Of a stretch of 64,000 nucleotides of DNA, positions 35,326 through 44,941 are shown piece by piece; position 1 is the stretch's first letter, and each line of letters starts with the position of its first letter. The position numbers and the translations under genes are program-made. Below the pieces are notes generated by a model. The model saw only the letters and a program-made list of their open reading frames with translations. It was not told the origin of the DNA and ran no database searches. The DNA is taken from positions 248,001 through 312,000 of the forward strand of contig NZ_LT907782.1 of the NCBI RefSeq assembly GCF_900206265.1, in the 5' to 3' direction. This DNA is from Nitrosomonas ureae (GTDB lineage: Bacteria > Pseudomonadota > Gammaproteobacteria > Burkholderiales > Nitrosomonadaceae).

Positions 35326-36231
35326 TTAGTCATGGTTGGGATACATAATCACTGTAAAGCGAACAGCATGAACATCATCTTCGCTGCGATAACTATCCAG
35401 ATCAAAAGGGTAGGCGTCATTTGCATCGAGTTTTTGGGCTAAAGTATCGCTATCCAAATTGTCATACCAATGCCAATCAGCGACATCAATGCGTTCTGCG
35501 ACGACTGTAAAGTAGCGTATGTCGCCTTCGGAAAAACTGCGCACACGTATTGGAGTAAGATTGTTGTCGCGTAAGTAAACTTCAAGCTCTGCAGCGCTTA
35601 CGCGAGCAAGAACAAAGGACGGCCCCGGACGCTCCTCAACAATTGCCGCATATTGAGGGATACCATCAACAACATACACCGTGAAATCAGAAATGCGGTG
35701 CTGGGCGCTGATTAACTGATTGAGTCCTGCTTCATTAAGGCCGGTATATACAGTTGTTTTAGGGCCGGAGCCTTTATGCAGAACCAGTGAAAAGCGTAGC
35801 TGGTCTTTTATTTCACTACCGGTTATTGATATCGGCCGCGCTCCAGTACGGGCAATGTTGTCATCAAGCTCTGTTACCGCGATATCTTGCAAATAGAGGC
35901 TTTCGATCGCTGATTCTTCCGCATAAGAAATTGATGCAAAGCGTCGTCTTTTGTCATTACCGTAGACAGAGAGGCGCATCAGATGCATGCCGGGCATCAC
36001 GACATCGTGAATATGATCTGGATCAATATCGTGTGACCAGAACCAGCTTGCTGGGGGTTTTCTGGAAAATTTCATGAATTCGTTTCTTTCCGACCCATTT
36101 TTATCAATATTTTTTATCACTTCGAGAATTTCTTTTTTTGAGTTGATCTCCGCTGAACATCCGGTAGTGATTATCCCGATTAAAACAGAAATCATCCATT
36201 TCAGGAAAATTTCTTGTGATATTTTTTTCAT
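35326..36231 (-). CDS. Lipoprotein with BTRD-type tandem repeats
   Basis: 301 residues from the ATG preceded by AAAAGGAAAAAACATC; 15 more codons upstream are open but less likely. The leader ends in the lipobox ITTGC. The C-terminal half carries repeats of about 45 residues with the pattern PQYAAIVEERPGP and IRYFTVVAERI, then a helix and a YDNLDSDTLAQKLD segment. These resemble the bacterial tandem repeat domain (BTRD1) found in polyglycine-hydrolase-like secreted proteins. No catalytic Ser motif is visible, so this may be the repeat module only. Confidence 0.6.
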   Translation of the reverse strand: MKKISQEIFLKWMISVLIGIITTGCSAEINSKKEILEVIKNIDKNGSERNEFMKFSRKPPASWFWSHDIDPDHIHDVVMPGMHLMRLSVYGNDKRRRFASISYAEESAIESLYLQDIAVTELDDNIARTGARPISITGSEIKDQLRFSLVLHKGSGPKTTVYTGLNEAGLNQLISAQHRISDFTVYVVDGIPQYAAIVEERPGPSFVLARVSAAELEVYLRDNNLTPIRVRSFSEGDIRYFTVVAERIDVADWHWYDNLDSDTLAQKLDANDAYPFDLDSYRSEDDVHAVRFTVIMYPNHD

Positions 36232-36660
36232 GATGTTTTTTCCTTTTAGATAAGGATTCATGGACAATGACCCCATGCACTTTTCACGCCATTTTTATAA
36301 TGCTCTTTAAGTTCTGCGTATTTGAATCATTTTGCTTTATACGGAATCAGCGAAGCATTCGGTTTTCTCAGAGATAAATATTGGTAAAAATTAAGCTCAG
36401 GATGTAATTGCGTAATTCATCAAGATTTATTTTCCCGTACAACATGTTGACACTATTCTTCCAAACTAGTGTTGAAGCTGGTGGCGCTGTTCTTCGGTTC
36501 TATTTTTATCGATTGGATTGTTTTTGTTTAATGATACTTTCATATCCGAATTGGTGATAGGTCATCCATAGAGTTTGAAAATAAACCCTGCAGAGTATCC
36601 GGTTCTATGTGGCTATGGCATGCTCATTAAGATTCATTTCATATTGAAATAGATTTACTA

Positions 36661-36689
36661 TTTACATCACAAATGATTATCATTATCAT
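36661..36689 (+). promoter_or_regulatory. Probable sigma-70 promoter under Fur control
   Basis: TTTACA (36661-36666), a 17-base spacer and TATCAT (36684-36689) each match the consensus at five of six positions. The -10 lies inside the hexamer run, so Fur binding would block it. Confidence 0.55.
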
Positions 36690-36710
36690 TATCATTATCA
36701 TTATCATTAT
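36675..36710 (+). promoter_or_regulatory. Extended Fur box, six tandem NATTAT hexamers
   Basis: GATTAT followed by five CATTAT units, without gaps. Fur sites are commonly described as three or more NAT(A/T)AT hexamers, so this run can hold several overlapping Fur dimers. It lies upstream of an iron-starvation-type sigma factor and siderophore-type genes, which fits iron repression. Confidence 0.8.
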
Positions 36711-37198
36711 AATCAATTAAACACCAAATTGTGACATAAAACATAATTATTCCAATAGAAATTCGGAATGGAGAAAATCTATTTAATCACGATAGTGATT
36801 GCCTGTTTTAAATCGTAACGAGATGGTTACAAACAGCGAGATCTATCTCTTGGCAACCCGTTATTACTCGATAAGAAAAGGTTTTGTGTACGTGGGAAAA
36901 GGACTAATAAAGGAAGGAAATATTTCCTGTGATGAGTTTCCAGTCGGCCTTGGGTATTCATTCTATGTGTCAAGCACATTGCTGACGAAGAAATTTTTGC
37001 TAGCGATCAAGGGCTATTGCCGCTATGTCCGGCGAATATCAATTTAGTTGTACTCAAACTTCGTTACAGGTACGGCAAACCCATATCAAAATCTTTTCCC
37101 CGAAATTGTGGTTGGCGTGAGTAATAAATTAGAGTGAGGCGTGGTTGCGATAGGGCAAGAAAATATTTTAAAAATAATTATCAATAAATCTAAATATT

Positions 37199-37714
37199 AT
37201 GATGATGCCTGTAGAAAACTGGACTCAGGAATTGAGTACATTGTTCATTATTAATCGCGTGCAATTGCGTCGCGCCGCATACAAAATTTTGGGGGACTGG
37301 GATCTCTCGGATGATATCGTGCAAGATGCTTATATTAAAGTGACCGAAGTTTCGGCAATGCAGAATGTCAAGCAACCATTGGCCTACCTGTTTCAAGTTG
37401 TACGTAATTTAGCGATTGATCGTTATCGGCGCGGTATATTTGAAACAGAGTTGTTTAAGTCTGAGGAAGAAGGATTGTTCGTTCAGGCCTTGACCGGAAT
37501 GCCGGAAACTAATGCAATCAACCGTCAGCACCTTACATTGATGGCACAGGCTTTAGCCAAACTTCCTGAGCGGACAAAGCGGGTTTTTATGCTTTATCGT
37601 TTAGATGGATATACCCATCGAATGATTGCGGATGAACTGAATATCTCAACTTCATTGGCCAATATCCTTATTCATGAGGCAACAGAACATTGCAAGGGTA
37701 TTCTTTTAAAATAA
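37199..37714 (+). CDS. ECF sigma factor, FecI/PvdS iron-starvation type
   Basis: 171 residues. Region 2 is visible as LRRAAYKILGDWDLSDDIVQDAYIKV then QPLAYLFQVVRNLAIDRYRR. Region 4 is LAKLPERTKRVFMLYRLDGYTHRMIADELNIS followed by a recognition helix. This matches the FecI/PvdS/OrbS group. No FecR-like anti-sigma gene follows, so it is likely of the PvdS/OrbS kind, controlled mainly by Fur at its own promoter. It should direct transcription of the mbtH and NRPS genes just downstream. Three in-frame ATGs open the gene; the first is used here. Confidence 0.9.
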   Translation: MMMPVENWTQELSTLFIINRVQLRRAAYKILGDWDLSDDIVQDAYIKVTEVSAMQNVKQPLAYLFQVVRNLAIDRYRRGIFETELFKSEEEGLFVQALTGMPETNAINRQHLTLMAQALAKLPERTKRVFMLYRLDGYTHRMIADELNISTSLANILIHEATEHCKGILLK

Positions 37715-37834
37715 GCTATAAATAGCACGCCAATGAATAATTAGTAATATCAACTAATTATATTAATAATATAGATTCTTCCCAATTTTTTTGCTGTTTT
37801 TTTGCATTCTGTACAAGTCGATTCGTCTAATATA

Positions 37835-37853
37835 AATAAGAAGCATTCTTATT
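37835..37853. promoter_or_regulatory. 19-bp palindrome before mbtH, possible operator
   Basis: AATAAGAAGCATTCTTATT is a perfect inverted repeat with a 3-base centre, 43 bases before the mbtH start. It matches the 19-bp Fur consensus at about 11 positions, so it may be a weak Fur site, or a hairpin in the leader. Confidence 0.35.
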
Positions 37854-37896
37854 CAAAAAATTAAAACTATTTATTTGTAAATTTGAGGTATCGATT

Positions 37897-38112
37897 ATGA
37901 CGAGTTGCTTTGATCGTGAAGATGGCGTGTTTCGCGTGCTGGTTAATCATGAAGAACAATATTCCATTTGGCCGGAATGGAAAGCTGTTCCGGGTGGCTG
38001 GAAAGATACTGGCGTATTAGGTGACAAAAAAACTTGTCTGGATCATATCGAAAAAGTCTGGACGGATATGCGTCCATTGAGTCTAAGATTATTCATGGAC
38101 AATCAAAATTAG
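37897..38112 (+). CDS. mbtH: MbtH-like protein
   Basis: 71 residues with the family pattern: [22 protein letters not shown], then [12 protein letters not shown] and [14 protein letters not shown], including the three conserved Trp. MbtH proteins bind and activate adenylation domains of NRPSs. It is the first gene of the biosynthetic run, 13 bases before the thioesterase gene, and should serve the five A domains downstream. Confidence 0.96.
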   Translation: MTSCFDREDGVFRVLVNHEEQYSIWPEWKAVPGGWKDTGVLGDKKTCLDHIEKVWTDMRPLSLRLFMDNQN

Positions 38113-38124
38113 TACGTTGCATCA

Positions 38125-38862
38125 ATGCAAGATTCATTAATACTATTTTGTTTGCCATGCGCCGGCGCAAGCGCATCGATGTATCTTCGCTGGCGGCGTT
38201 TATTGCCTTCCTGGGTAAAACTGGTACCGATTGAATTACCGGGTCGTGGTAACCGGATAGATGAGTTGCCCAAAGAGAGCTACAGCGATCTGACACACAG
38301 TCTGTGCGATGAACTGGCGCCTTCTTTACCTGAACAATATGTGCTTTTTGGTCACAGCATGGGCGCTTTGCTGGCTTATGGCATCGCTCAGGGTTTGTGT
38401 TCAAGAGGATTATTTCCACCCAAAGCGCTACTGGTATCGGGCTGTGCGGCACCGATCCGTCAAGACAGCCAGCGTTACAACAACATGCAGAGCGATGCCG
38501 CATTAATAGCAGATTTAGGCAAGCAGGGTGGTACGCCAGAAGAAGTGTTCAGAAATCAGGAGCTGCTGACAATGACGCTGGATTTGTTGAGAATGGATTA
38601 CCGCGTTTGTGGCAGCTTTCAATATTTTCAATTACCGCCTTTACCTATTCCTATTCACAGCTTTGCCGGACGTTCCGATGAAATTAGCATTGTAAAGTTA
38701 AATGATTGGCAATTGGAGAGTACCCGGATATGTACATTGGATTGGTTCGATGGAGGGCATTTCTTTCTTCGTCAATCCGAAGACTGGTTCTTGTTTGTAT
38801 TAAAAAAACGCTTGATAGAAAGTCGAGCAGAGGTGCAATGTGAAACGACTGCATCTGCCTGA
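38125..38862 (+). CDS. Type II thioesterase of the NRPS cluster
   Basis: 245 residues of the GrsT/RifR type. It shows FCLPCAGASASMYLRW at the start, IELPGRGNR, the nucleophile motif GHSMGA (Ser about residue 77) and the late GGHFFL with the catalytic His. Such enzymes clear misloaded acyl groups from carrier domains. It follows mbtH closely, and its last 23 bases overlap the phosphopantetheinyl transferase gene. Confidence 0.93.
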   Translation: MQDSLILFCLPCAGASASMYLRWRRLLPSWVKLVPIELPGRGNRIDELPKESYSDLTHSLCDELAPSLPEQYVLFGHSMGALLAYGIAQGLCSRGLFPPKALLVSGCAAPIRQDSQRYNNMQSDAALIADLGKQGGTPEEVFRNQELLTMTLDLLRMDYRVCGSFQYFQLPPLPIPIHSFAGRSDEISIVKLNDWQLESTRICTLDWFDGGHFFLRQSEDWFLFVLKKRLIESRAEVQCETTASA

Positions 38863-39514
38863 AGTAGTGCCTGCCGCGACTGAGATTTGGTTGATCGAAT
38901 TTGATTTTGATTCGAAGCAACTTATCGATGATTGGTCTTTGTTGAGCGTGGATGAGCAGATTCATTCGCAATGCTTTCGACAGCACGAAGACCGGGTGCG
39001 CGGCATTGTGGCACGCGCGACACTGCGTCGCCTACTGGCAAAATACTTGATGTTGCCCCCTTATAAAATACCGATTGAAAAAAACGAATTCGGCAAACCT
39101 CGTCTGCCGGCTTATTACGGCATAGAGTTTAATGTTTCGCATACAGGTGATTTTGCATTGATAGCATTATCCGCGAAGGGTGAGATCGGGGTTGATATCG
39201 AGTATTGTCATAGAGATGTCAATAATCTTTGGGTGCATGTGCTTTCTTCGGAGGAGCGTGCTCAAGGAATCTGGTCAAATAGAAATTTCATTGATCTCTG
39301 GGTAATTAAAGAATCCGTATTGAAAGCATTAGGATTCGGGATTTCCGAGCACCTGCCGGCTATTACCGTGCGGCCCAATGATGACGGAAGTTATCGTGTC
39401 ATACATGACCAACGTGACTGGACGAAAATTAAGGCGTGGTCCATTGAAGCACCCGCACATTATGCAGCGGCGTTTGCGCTGACAAATCAACATAACTACC
39501 TAACAGATAATTGA
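38840..39514 (+). CDS. Sfp-type 4'-phosphopantetheinyl transferase
   Basis: 224 residues from a GTG start inside the end of the thioesterase gene. The family motifs are FNVSHTGD, IGVDIEYCHRDV (Mg-binding Asp/Glu about residues 116-120) and WVIKESVLKALG (the W-x-KES motif about residue 155). It converts apo carrier domains to the holo form. Seven carrier domains are encoded in the four genes downstream. A dedicated transferase within the cluster is usual for siderophore synthetases. Confidence 0.95.
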   Translation: MKRLHLPEVVPAATEIWLIEFDFDSKQLIDDWSLLSVDEQIHSQCFRQHEDRVRGIVARATLRRLLAKYLMLPPYKIPIEKNEFGKPRLPAYYGIEFNVSHTGDFALIALSAKGEIGVDIEYCHRDVNNLWVHVLSSEERAQGIWSNRNFIDLWVIKESVLKALGFGISEHLPAITVRPNDDGSYRVIHDQRDWTKIKAWSIEAPAHYAAAFALTNQHNYLTDN

Positions 39515-39649
39515 TTTCTATTGCCTTATTTCGCGACTCCACAGAGTTCCAATGAGAGCCGCATCACGGGAAATGATCGAGCATGAAGTATGGTGCTGAG
39601 CTATAAAAGATTTTTGGTGTAAATACATGCAAATTGATTGGGTATAAAA

Positions 39650-42600
39650 ATGAATACAAGATTGATTCCATCCCGCTGTTATCCCGACAATTTCGTTACG
39701 CATCTGCAAACACTGGCGCGTGAACGATCGGTTGATACGGCGTTGATTGTTATTAGTGCGGAAAACGAGATACTCGTGGACAAGAAATTTGATTATGCAT
39801 CACTTGACTTGCAGGTTAGAGCATTAGCTGCGGTAATGCAAAATCATTTTTCACCTGGTGAACGAGCACTGCTGCTACTGAACAATGATGAGCACTATGT
39901 GATTAGCTTTCTAGCATGCCTGTATACAGGAATCATTGCTGTACCCATTTTTCCTCCGGAGTCTCTGCGGGAAAGATATTTGGCAAGACTGCTCGCGATT
40001 GCCGATGATGCGCAGGCCGCTTGTATTCTTACCAGCAGTAAGATTCTTCCGCTGATTACCAGTGTGACAACAGCACAGTTTTCCGAAGCAACCATACTTA
40101 CCGTTGATACGATAGATCAGGCTAACGCATCACGCTGGCAGACTTATATCCCGAAGATGGATGAGATTGCTTTCCTCCAATATACATCAGGATCGACTTC
40201 AACTCCCAAGGGTGTCATGGTGAGTCATCTTAATCTGATGATGAATGCCAAAGCGTTTGAGGAAGGAATGTCAATCAATGAAAATGACATATTTGTCAGT
40301 TGGTTACCGCTCTATCATGATATGGGGTTGATTGGCGGATTATTGCAGCCAATCCATCGCGGTATTCCGGCAATATTGATGACTCCCAATTTCTTTATCG
40401 AAAAACCCGTGCGCTGGTTAGAAGTTATTTCGCGTTATCGCGCAACGGTTAGTGGTGCTCCCAATTTTGCTTTCCAACTCTGTGTCGATCGTGTCAGAAG
40501 TTCGCAATTGCTGGATATCGATTTATCGACTTGGCGTGTTGCATTCTCAGGGGCGGAACCTGTGCGCAGAGAGACCATGCAAGCGTTTATTGAATGTTTC
40601 AGTCCGGTTGGTTTTTCAGCGGGTACGATTTATCCTTGTTATGGTTTGGCTGAAGCCACGCTATTTGTAACCGGAGGGGTGCGCGGAGAAGGAATGCAGA
40701 CTCACGAGTTTTCTTCTGCAGCGCTTGCGCTGGGACGCGCAGAGTTGGCAACGGAAGGAATGCCGGTCGTAGCGTGTGGTTTTCCGGCATCCAATCATTC
40801 AATAAAAATCGTCGACCCGGAGAAACTGATTCCTTTATCTGATGGTAATGTCGGTGAAATATGGACAATGGGTCCAAGTCTGACATGTGGCTATTGGAAA
40901 CGTCCTCAGGAAACTGCGCAAGCCTTCGTGCATATTGAAGGAGAGTGTTGGTTGCGGACTGGGGATCTTGGTTTTATCCACGCCCATCAGTTATACATTA
41001 TGGGGCGATGTAAAGATCTCATCATTATTCGTGGGCAGAATATCTATCCACAGGATGTTGAGCTGACTATCGAGGAAGAAGTGGAAGCCGTTCGGAAAGG
41101 ACGGGTTGCAGCATTTTCCGTGCAAACTGCTGAAGGAGAAGGAATCGGCGTCGCCGTTGAAGTTTCCCGCAACATGCAGAAACTGATTTCGGTCGAGGCA
41201 CTGATTGAGGTGTTGAGTGAAGCAGTCAGCGCAAGCTGTAACGAACCTCTGTCTGTGGCGTTATTGTTAAACCCGGGCGCTTTGCCTAAAACTTCGAGCG
41301 GAAAATTGCAGCGTACTGCCTGCCGCCAGGGATGGCTTGAGCGTACGTTGGATGCGTATGCAATTTATGAATATGGTTATTTTATTCTTGATGAGAAGGG
41401 ACAATTACCTCAAGCATTGACCGATGAAACAGAAATTGCGGTGGCAGCTGTTTGGGAATCGGTATTAAGCCGCACCGTATTGACACGCGAAGATCATTTT
41501 TTTGCAATTGGTGGCAATTCATTAACCGCCATTCAGGTTGCCGCACATATTTCAGAACACTGGTCTATTCAATTTACTCCGCGCAACTTGTTTCACAATC
41601 CGCGATTACATGAGTGTGCAGCGGAAATCAAAGGTTGTTTATCTTCAAGTTCATCGCAGTTCGCATTGGAGAATCGCATCTTACCCCTGCGGAACAAAGT
41701 TAATGCGCTGCCTTTATCTTTCGGGCAACAGCGATTATGGTTTCTTTGGCAACTTGATCCATCCAGCAATGCCTATAACATTCAACATGCATTACGATTG
41801 TCCGGTGCGCTGAATAAGTACGCATTTTATGCAAGTATTGATGATCTGATTGAGCGGCATGAATCATTACATACGATTTTCCGTGTTGCCGATGATGGTG
41901 CGGTGGAACAATTCATTCATCCGGAAATACCCAACGTGGTTACCGGTATCGATTTGCGCGATATTACGATAACAAAGCGCGAAGCAGAGGTTGCAAAGGA
42001 AGTACAGAGAATCATCTCGATTCCCTTCGATTTGACGCAAGGGCCATTGCTGCGCATCGCCTTAATCCAGGTGACCGAGAGCGAGAGCATTTTTGTAATC
42101 ATCATGCATCACATCGTTTCGGATGGGGTGTCCGTGCAAATCTTGCTGAATGAACTCGCCGCATTTTATCAGGCGCATGTGCAGGGTAAATCAGCGTGTC
42201 TCGATAATTTACCCATACAATATGTGGATTATACGGTTTGGCAGCAGGCATGGTTGGAAGCGGGTGAGAAAGATAGGCAACTTGCTTACTGGCGTGATTA
42301 CTTAGGTGACGAACATCCGATTCTACTGCTTCCTGCCAATCGCGTCAGACAACCAGTCACAAGTTATCAAGCCGGACGTTATAGTTTCGATCTGCCTCCC
42401 GATGGGTTGAATAAGTTACGGCAGTTGGCGTTGCGCCGTGGAGCAACCCTTTTTATAACGTTACTGACAGCTTTCCAAGCGTTGTTATTTCGATATACGG
42501 GGCAACAAGACATTCGCGTGGGTGTTCCGGTTGCTGGTCGTAATCGGATCGAAACAGCCCGCCTAATCGGATTTTTCGTTAACACTCAAGTGTTACAGAG

Positions 42601-44941
42601 TCAACTAGATGGCCGAATGTCGCTTGATGAACTCTTGAATCAAACACGGGAATCTGCGATTAATGCGCAAAGCTACCAGGATCTTCCTTTTGAACAATTG
42701 GTCGAGGCACTGCATCCTCAGCGTGATTTGCGCCATAGCCCGTTATTTCAGGTGACCTTCAATCACCTGTTGAAGGATTTTCGTATTTTTCAGGAATTTT
42801 CGGGACTTGCACCTAGCGATTATTCACTTCCCGAGCAGTCTGCACAACTCGAGTTGCGGCTGGAGACAATCGAATTACCGGATGGTAGCGTAAGTGCCAG
42901 TTTTATTTATGCCTCCGATCTTTTCAATTCGTCATGGATTAAGCGATTGGGACAGCATTATCTGCGCATCCTGGAGGCATTAGCAGATTGTCCGGGTGTG
43001 ATGATCAGCGATATCGATTTGTTAAGTGAAGAAGATAAGCAACAACTTGAAACTTGGGGAAACCATTGGTCTGATATATCAGTTTTTCAGCCCATTCATC
43101 AACTAATCGAACATCAGGCAGAGAGTAATCCTAACAGAGTGGCTATAATCTCGGGTCACATCGAGTTGAGTTATGCGGAACTCAATTGCAGATCAAACCA
43201 ACTGGCGCATCGACTGATCGACCTCGGTGTCAAGCCAGAAATGGGGGTCGGTATTGCAATTGAACGTAATTCTATTGAATTGATTATAGGTCTTTTGGCC
43301 ATCTTGAAGGCGGGTGGCGGCTATGTTCCGCTTGACCCGGAATATCCAACAGAGCGATTGGATTATATGCTTGAAGATAGCGGTATTCAGCTTCTGCTGA
43401 CACAAGCGCATATTAAATCAAGAATTCCTCATAAAGAAGGCATAGAAATACTGGCGCTTGATGCGCTTGATTTGAGCGCTGAGCTGAAAATCAATCCTGA
43501 GATTGCTTTGCATGACCAAAGTTTAGCCTATGTTATTTACACTTCAGGTTCAACCGGTCGACCTAAAGGAGTTCCGGTCGCGCATGGTTCTTTAGCCATG
43601 CATTTGAGCGCTATTAAAGAAATTTACGATGTTCGGCCAGACGATCGTGAATTGATGTTCTTCTCCATGAATTTTGATGCAGCTGCCGAGCAATGGATCA
43701 CTCCCTTGACACAAGGTGCCGCGTTAGTACTTTCCTCAACCAGTGATTTGGCAGGCGATGGTTTTGTGGATCTGATCGAGAAACATCGCATTACTACGCT
43801 GCATCTTCCTCCAGCCTATCTGAGAATGCTGCTGCCGTTGATGAGCGGAAAAGCACACACGGTTCGTACTTGCATAGCAGGTGGGGAGGCGTGGTATGCC
43901 ACCGATGTAATGGCGGTCCGGGATGCGTTTCGGAATGCCCGGCTAGTCAATGCATATGGTCCTACTGAAACCGTGATTACTCCCGCTGCATGGATTAGTC
44001 ATGCAGATAAGGATGGCCGTATTTGTATAGAAAGTGAGTATGTTCCAATCGGCGTGCCGGTTGGTGCACGCAACCTATATGTTCTGGATGCGCAACTCAA
44101 TCTTGTGCCGCCAGATGTGATAGGCGAGTTGTATGTGGGTGGAGAAGGATTGGCCCGTGGTTATCTGCGGCGACCGACTTTAACCAGTGAGCGCTTTATA
44201 CCGGATCCGTTTGGTTCACCGGGTAGTCGTCTTTATAGAACAGGTGATTGGGTGCGCTGGCGCGACGAAGGGAAACTGGAATATCTGGGTCGCGTCGATC
44301 AACAAATCAAGATTCGTGGTTTCCGCGTAGAGTTGGGTGAAATCGAAGCGCAAATACTTGCCCAGACCGGCGTGCGCGAAGTGGCGGTGTTAGCGCATGA
44401 GGGTCATGGCGACTTGCGTTTAGTCGCTTATCTGGTGCCGCATAACGGCGTGCAGCTGAGTTCGACATTGCTAAAAACATCGCTAGCAGCGGCCCTTCCC
44501 GAATATATGATTCCCGGTTTGTTTGTTTTTCTGGAAGCTTTGCCGCTCAATCCCAACGGAAAAATAGACCGGAAAGCACTGCCTTTACCGGAGCAATATG
44601 ACAAAACTGATTACGACCCGCCCGTCAACGCACTGGAAATGGTTATAGCCGAGATCTGGTCGGAAGTTCTGGAGATTCCTCAAGTCGGATTGCAAAACAA
44701 TTTTTTTGATCTGGGAGGTCATTCGTTATTGTTGATCAAGGTTAAGCAAAAATTGGAAGAACGCTTAAATATTCACATAGCTATCGTAGATCTTTTCAAA
44801 TATACCACTGTAGCAAGCTTGGCAAAATTTGTTAGTCAAGGAGATACCAGGAATGCATCTTTACAGCGTCATCGGGAGCGGGCGCAGCGGCAACGTAGCA
44901 CTTTTATTCAACGAAAACAAAAAGCGGAGAGGATACAGTGA
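39650..44941 (+). CDS. Hybrid starter synthetase: FAAL-ACP-C-A-T
   Basis: 1,763 residues from the ATG at 39650; a TTG four codons earlier is possible. Order: fatty acyl-AMP ligase (about 30-590; FLQYTSGSTSTPKGVMVSH, WLPLYHDMGLIGG, GRCKDLIIIRGQNIYPQD); ACP (GGNSL, Ser624); condensation domain (about 685-1130; MHHIVSDGVS); adenylation domain (about 1145-1645; VIYTSGSTGRPKGVPV, AYGPTETVI); and carrier (LGGHSLL, Ser1692). The FAAL loads a free fatty acid onto the ACP, and the C domain joins it to the first amino acid. Specificity residues read by eye are D-A-E-H-C-A-A-I-T-K, with no secure match I can recall. The stop overlaps the PKS start in TGATG. Confidence 0.93.
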   Translation: MNTRLIPSRCYPDNFVTHLQTLARERSVDTALIVISAENEILVDKKFDYASLDLQVRALAAVMQNHFSPGERALLLLNNDEHYVISFLACLYTGIIAVPIFPPESLRERYLARLLAIADDAQAACILTSSKILPLITSVTTAQFSEATILTVDTIDQANASRWQTYIPKMDEIAFLQYTSGSTSTPKGVMVSHLNLMMNAKAFEEGMSINENDIFVSWLPLYHDMGLIGGLLQPIHRGIPAILMTPNFFIEKPVRWLEVISRYRATVSGAPNFAFQLCVDRVRSSQLLDIDLSTWRVAFSGAEPVRRETMQAFIECFSPVGFSAGTIYPCYGLAEATLFVTGGVRGEGMQTHEFSSAALALGRAELATEGMPVVACGFPASNHSIKIVDPEKLIPLSDGNVGEIWTMGPSLTCGYWKRPQETAQAFVHIEGECWLRTGDLGFIHAHQLYIMGRCKDLIIIRGQNIYPQDVELTIEEEVEAVRKGRVAAFSVQTAEGEGIGVAVEVSRNMQKLISVEALIEVLSEAVSASCNEPLSVALLLNPGALPKTSSGKLQRTACRQGWLERTLDAYAIYEYGYFILDEKGQLPQALTDETEIAVAAVWESVLSRTVLTREDHFFAIGGNSLTAIQVAAHISEHWSIQFTPRNLFHNPRLHECAAEIKGCLSSSSSQFALENRILPLRNKVNALPLSFGQQRLWFLWQLDPSSNAYNIQHALRLSGALNKYAFYASIDDLIERHESLHTIFRVADDGAVEQFIHPEIPNVVTGIDLRDITITKREAEVAKEVQRIISIPFDLTQGPLLRIALIQVTESESIFVIIMHHIVSDGVSVQILLNELAAFYQAHVQGKSACLDNLPIQYVDYTVWQQAWLEAGEKDRQLAYWRDYLGDEHPILLLPANRVRQPVTSYQAGRYSFDLPPDGLNKLRQLALRRGATLFITLLTAFQALLFRYTGQQDIRVGVPVAGRNRIETARLIGFFVNTQVLQSQLDGRMSLDELLNQTRESAINAQSYQDLPFEQLVEALHPQRDLRHSPLFQVTFNHLLKDFRIFQEFSGLAPSDYSLPEQSAQLELRLETIELPDGSVSASFIYASDLFNSSWIKRLGQHYLRILEALADCPGVMISDIDLLSEEDKQQLETWGNHWSDISVFQPIHQLIEHQAESNPNRVAIISGHIELSYAELNCRSNQLAHRLIDLGVKPEMGVGIAIERNSIELIIGLLAILKAGGGYVPLDPEYPTERLDYMLEDSGIQLLLTQAHIKSRIPHKEGIEILALDALDLSAELKINPEIALHDQSLAYVIYTSGSTGRPKGVPVAHGSLAMHLSAIKEIYDVRPDDRELMFFSMNFDAAAEQWITPLTQGAALVLSSTSDLAGDGFVDLIEKHRITTLHLPPAYLRMLLPLMSGKAHTVRTCIAGGEAWYATDVMAVRDAFRNARLVNAYGPTETVITPAAWISHADKDGRICIESEYVPIGVPVGARNLYVLDAQLNLVPPDVIGELYVGGEGLARGYLRRPTLTSERFIPDPFGSPGSRLYRTGDWVRWRDEGKLEYLGRVDQQIKIRGFRVELGEIEAQILAQTGVREVAVLAHEGHGDLRLVAYLVPHNGVQLSSTLLKTSLAAALPEYMIPGLFVFLEALPLNPNGKIDRKALPLPEQYDKTDYDPPVNALEMVIAEIWSEVLEIPQVGLQNNFFDLGGHSLLLIKVKQKLEERLNIHIAIVDLFKYTTVASLAKFVSQGDTRNASLQRHRERAQRQRSTFIQRKQKAERIQ

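Larger units (their letters stand above)
36232..37198. other. Long leader region upstream of the ECF sigma gene
   Basis: About 970 bases. It holds a promoter with overlapping Fur-type hexamers at 36661-36710, then nearly 500 bases to the sigma start. An 82-codon frame at 36799-37047 has no family signature or good ribosome binding site and I leave it uncalled. Confidence 0.5.

Noticed and set aside
36799-37047. 82-codon frame between the Fur run and the sigma gene
   Set aside because: It begins with TTG or an ATG without a ribosome binding site, and its sequence matches nothing I know; kept only as a possibility within the leader finding.
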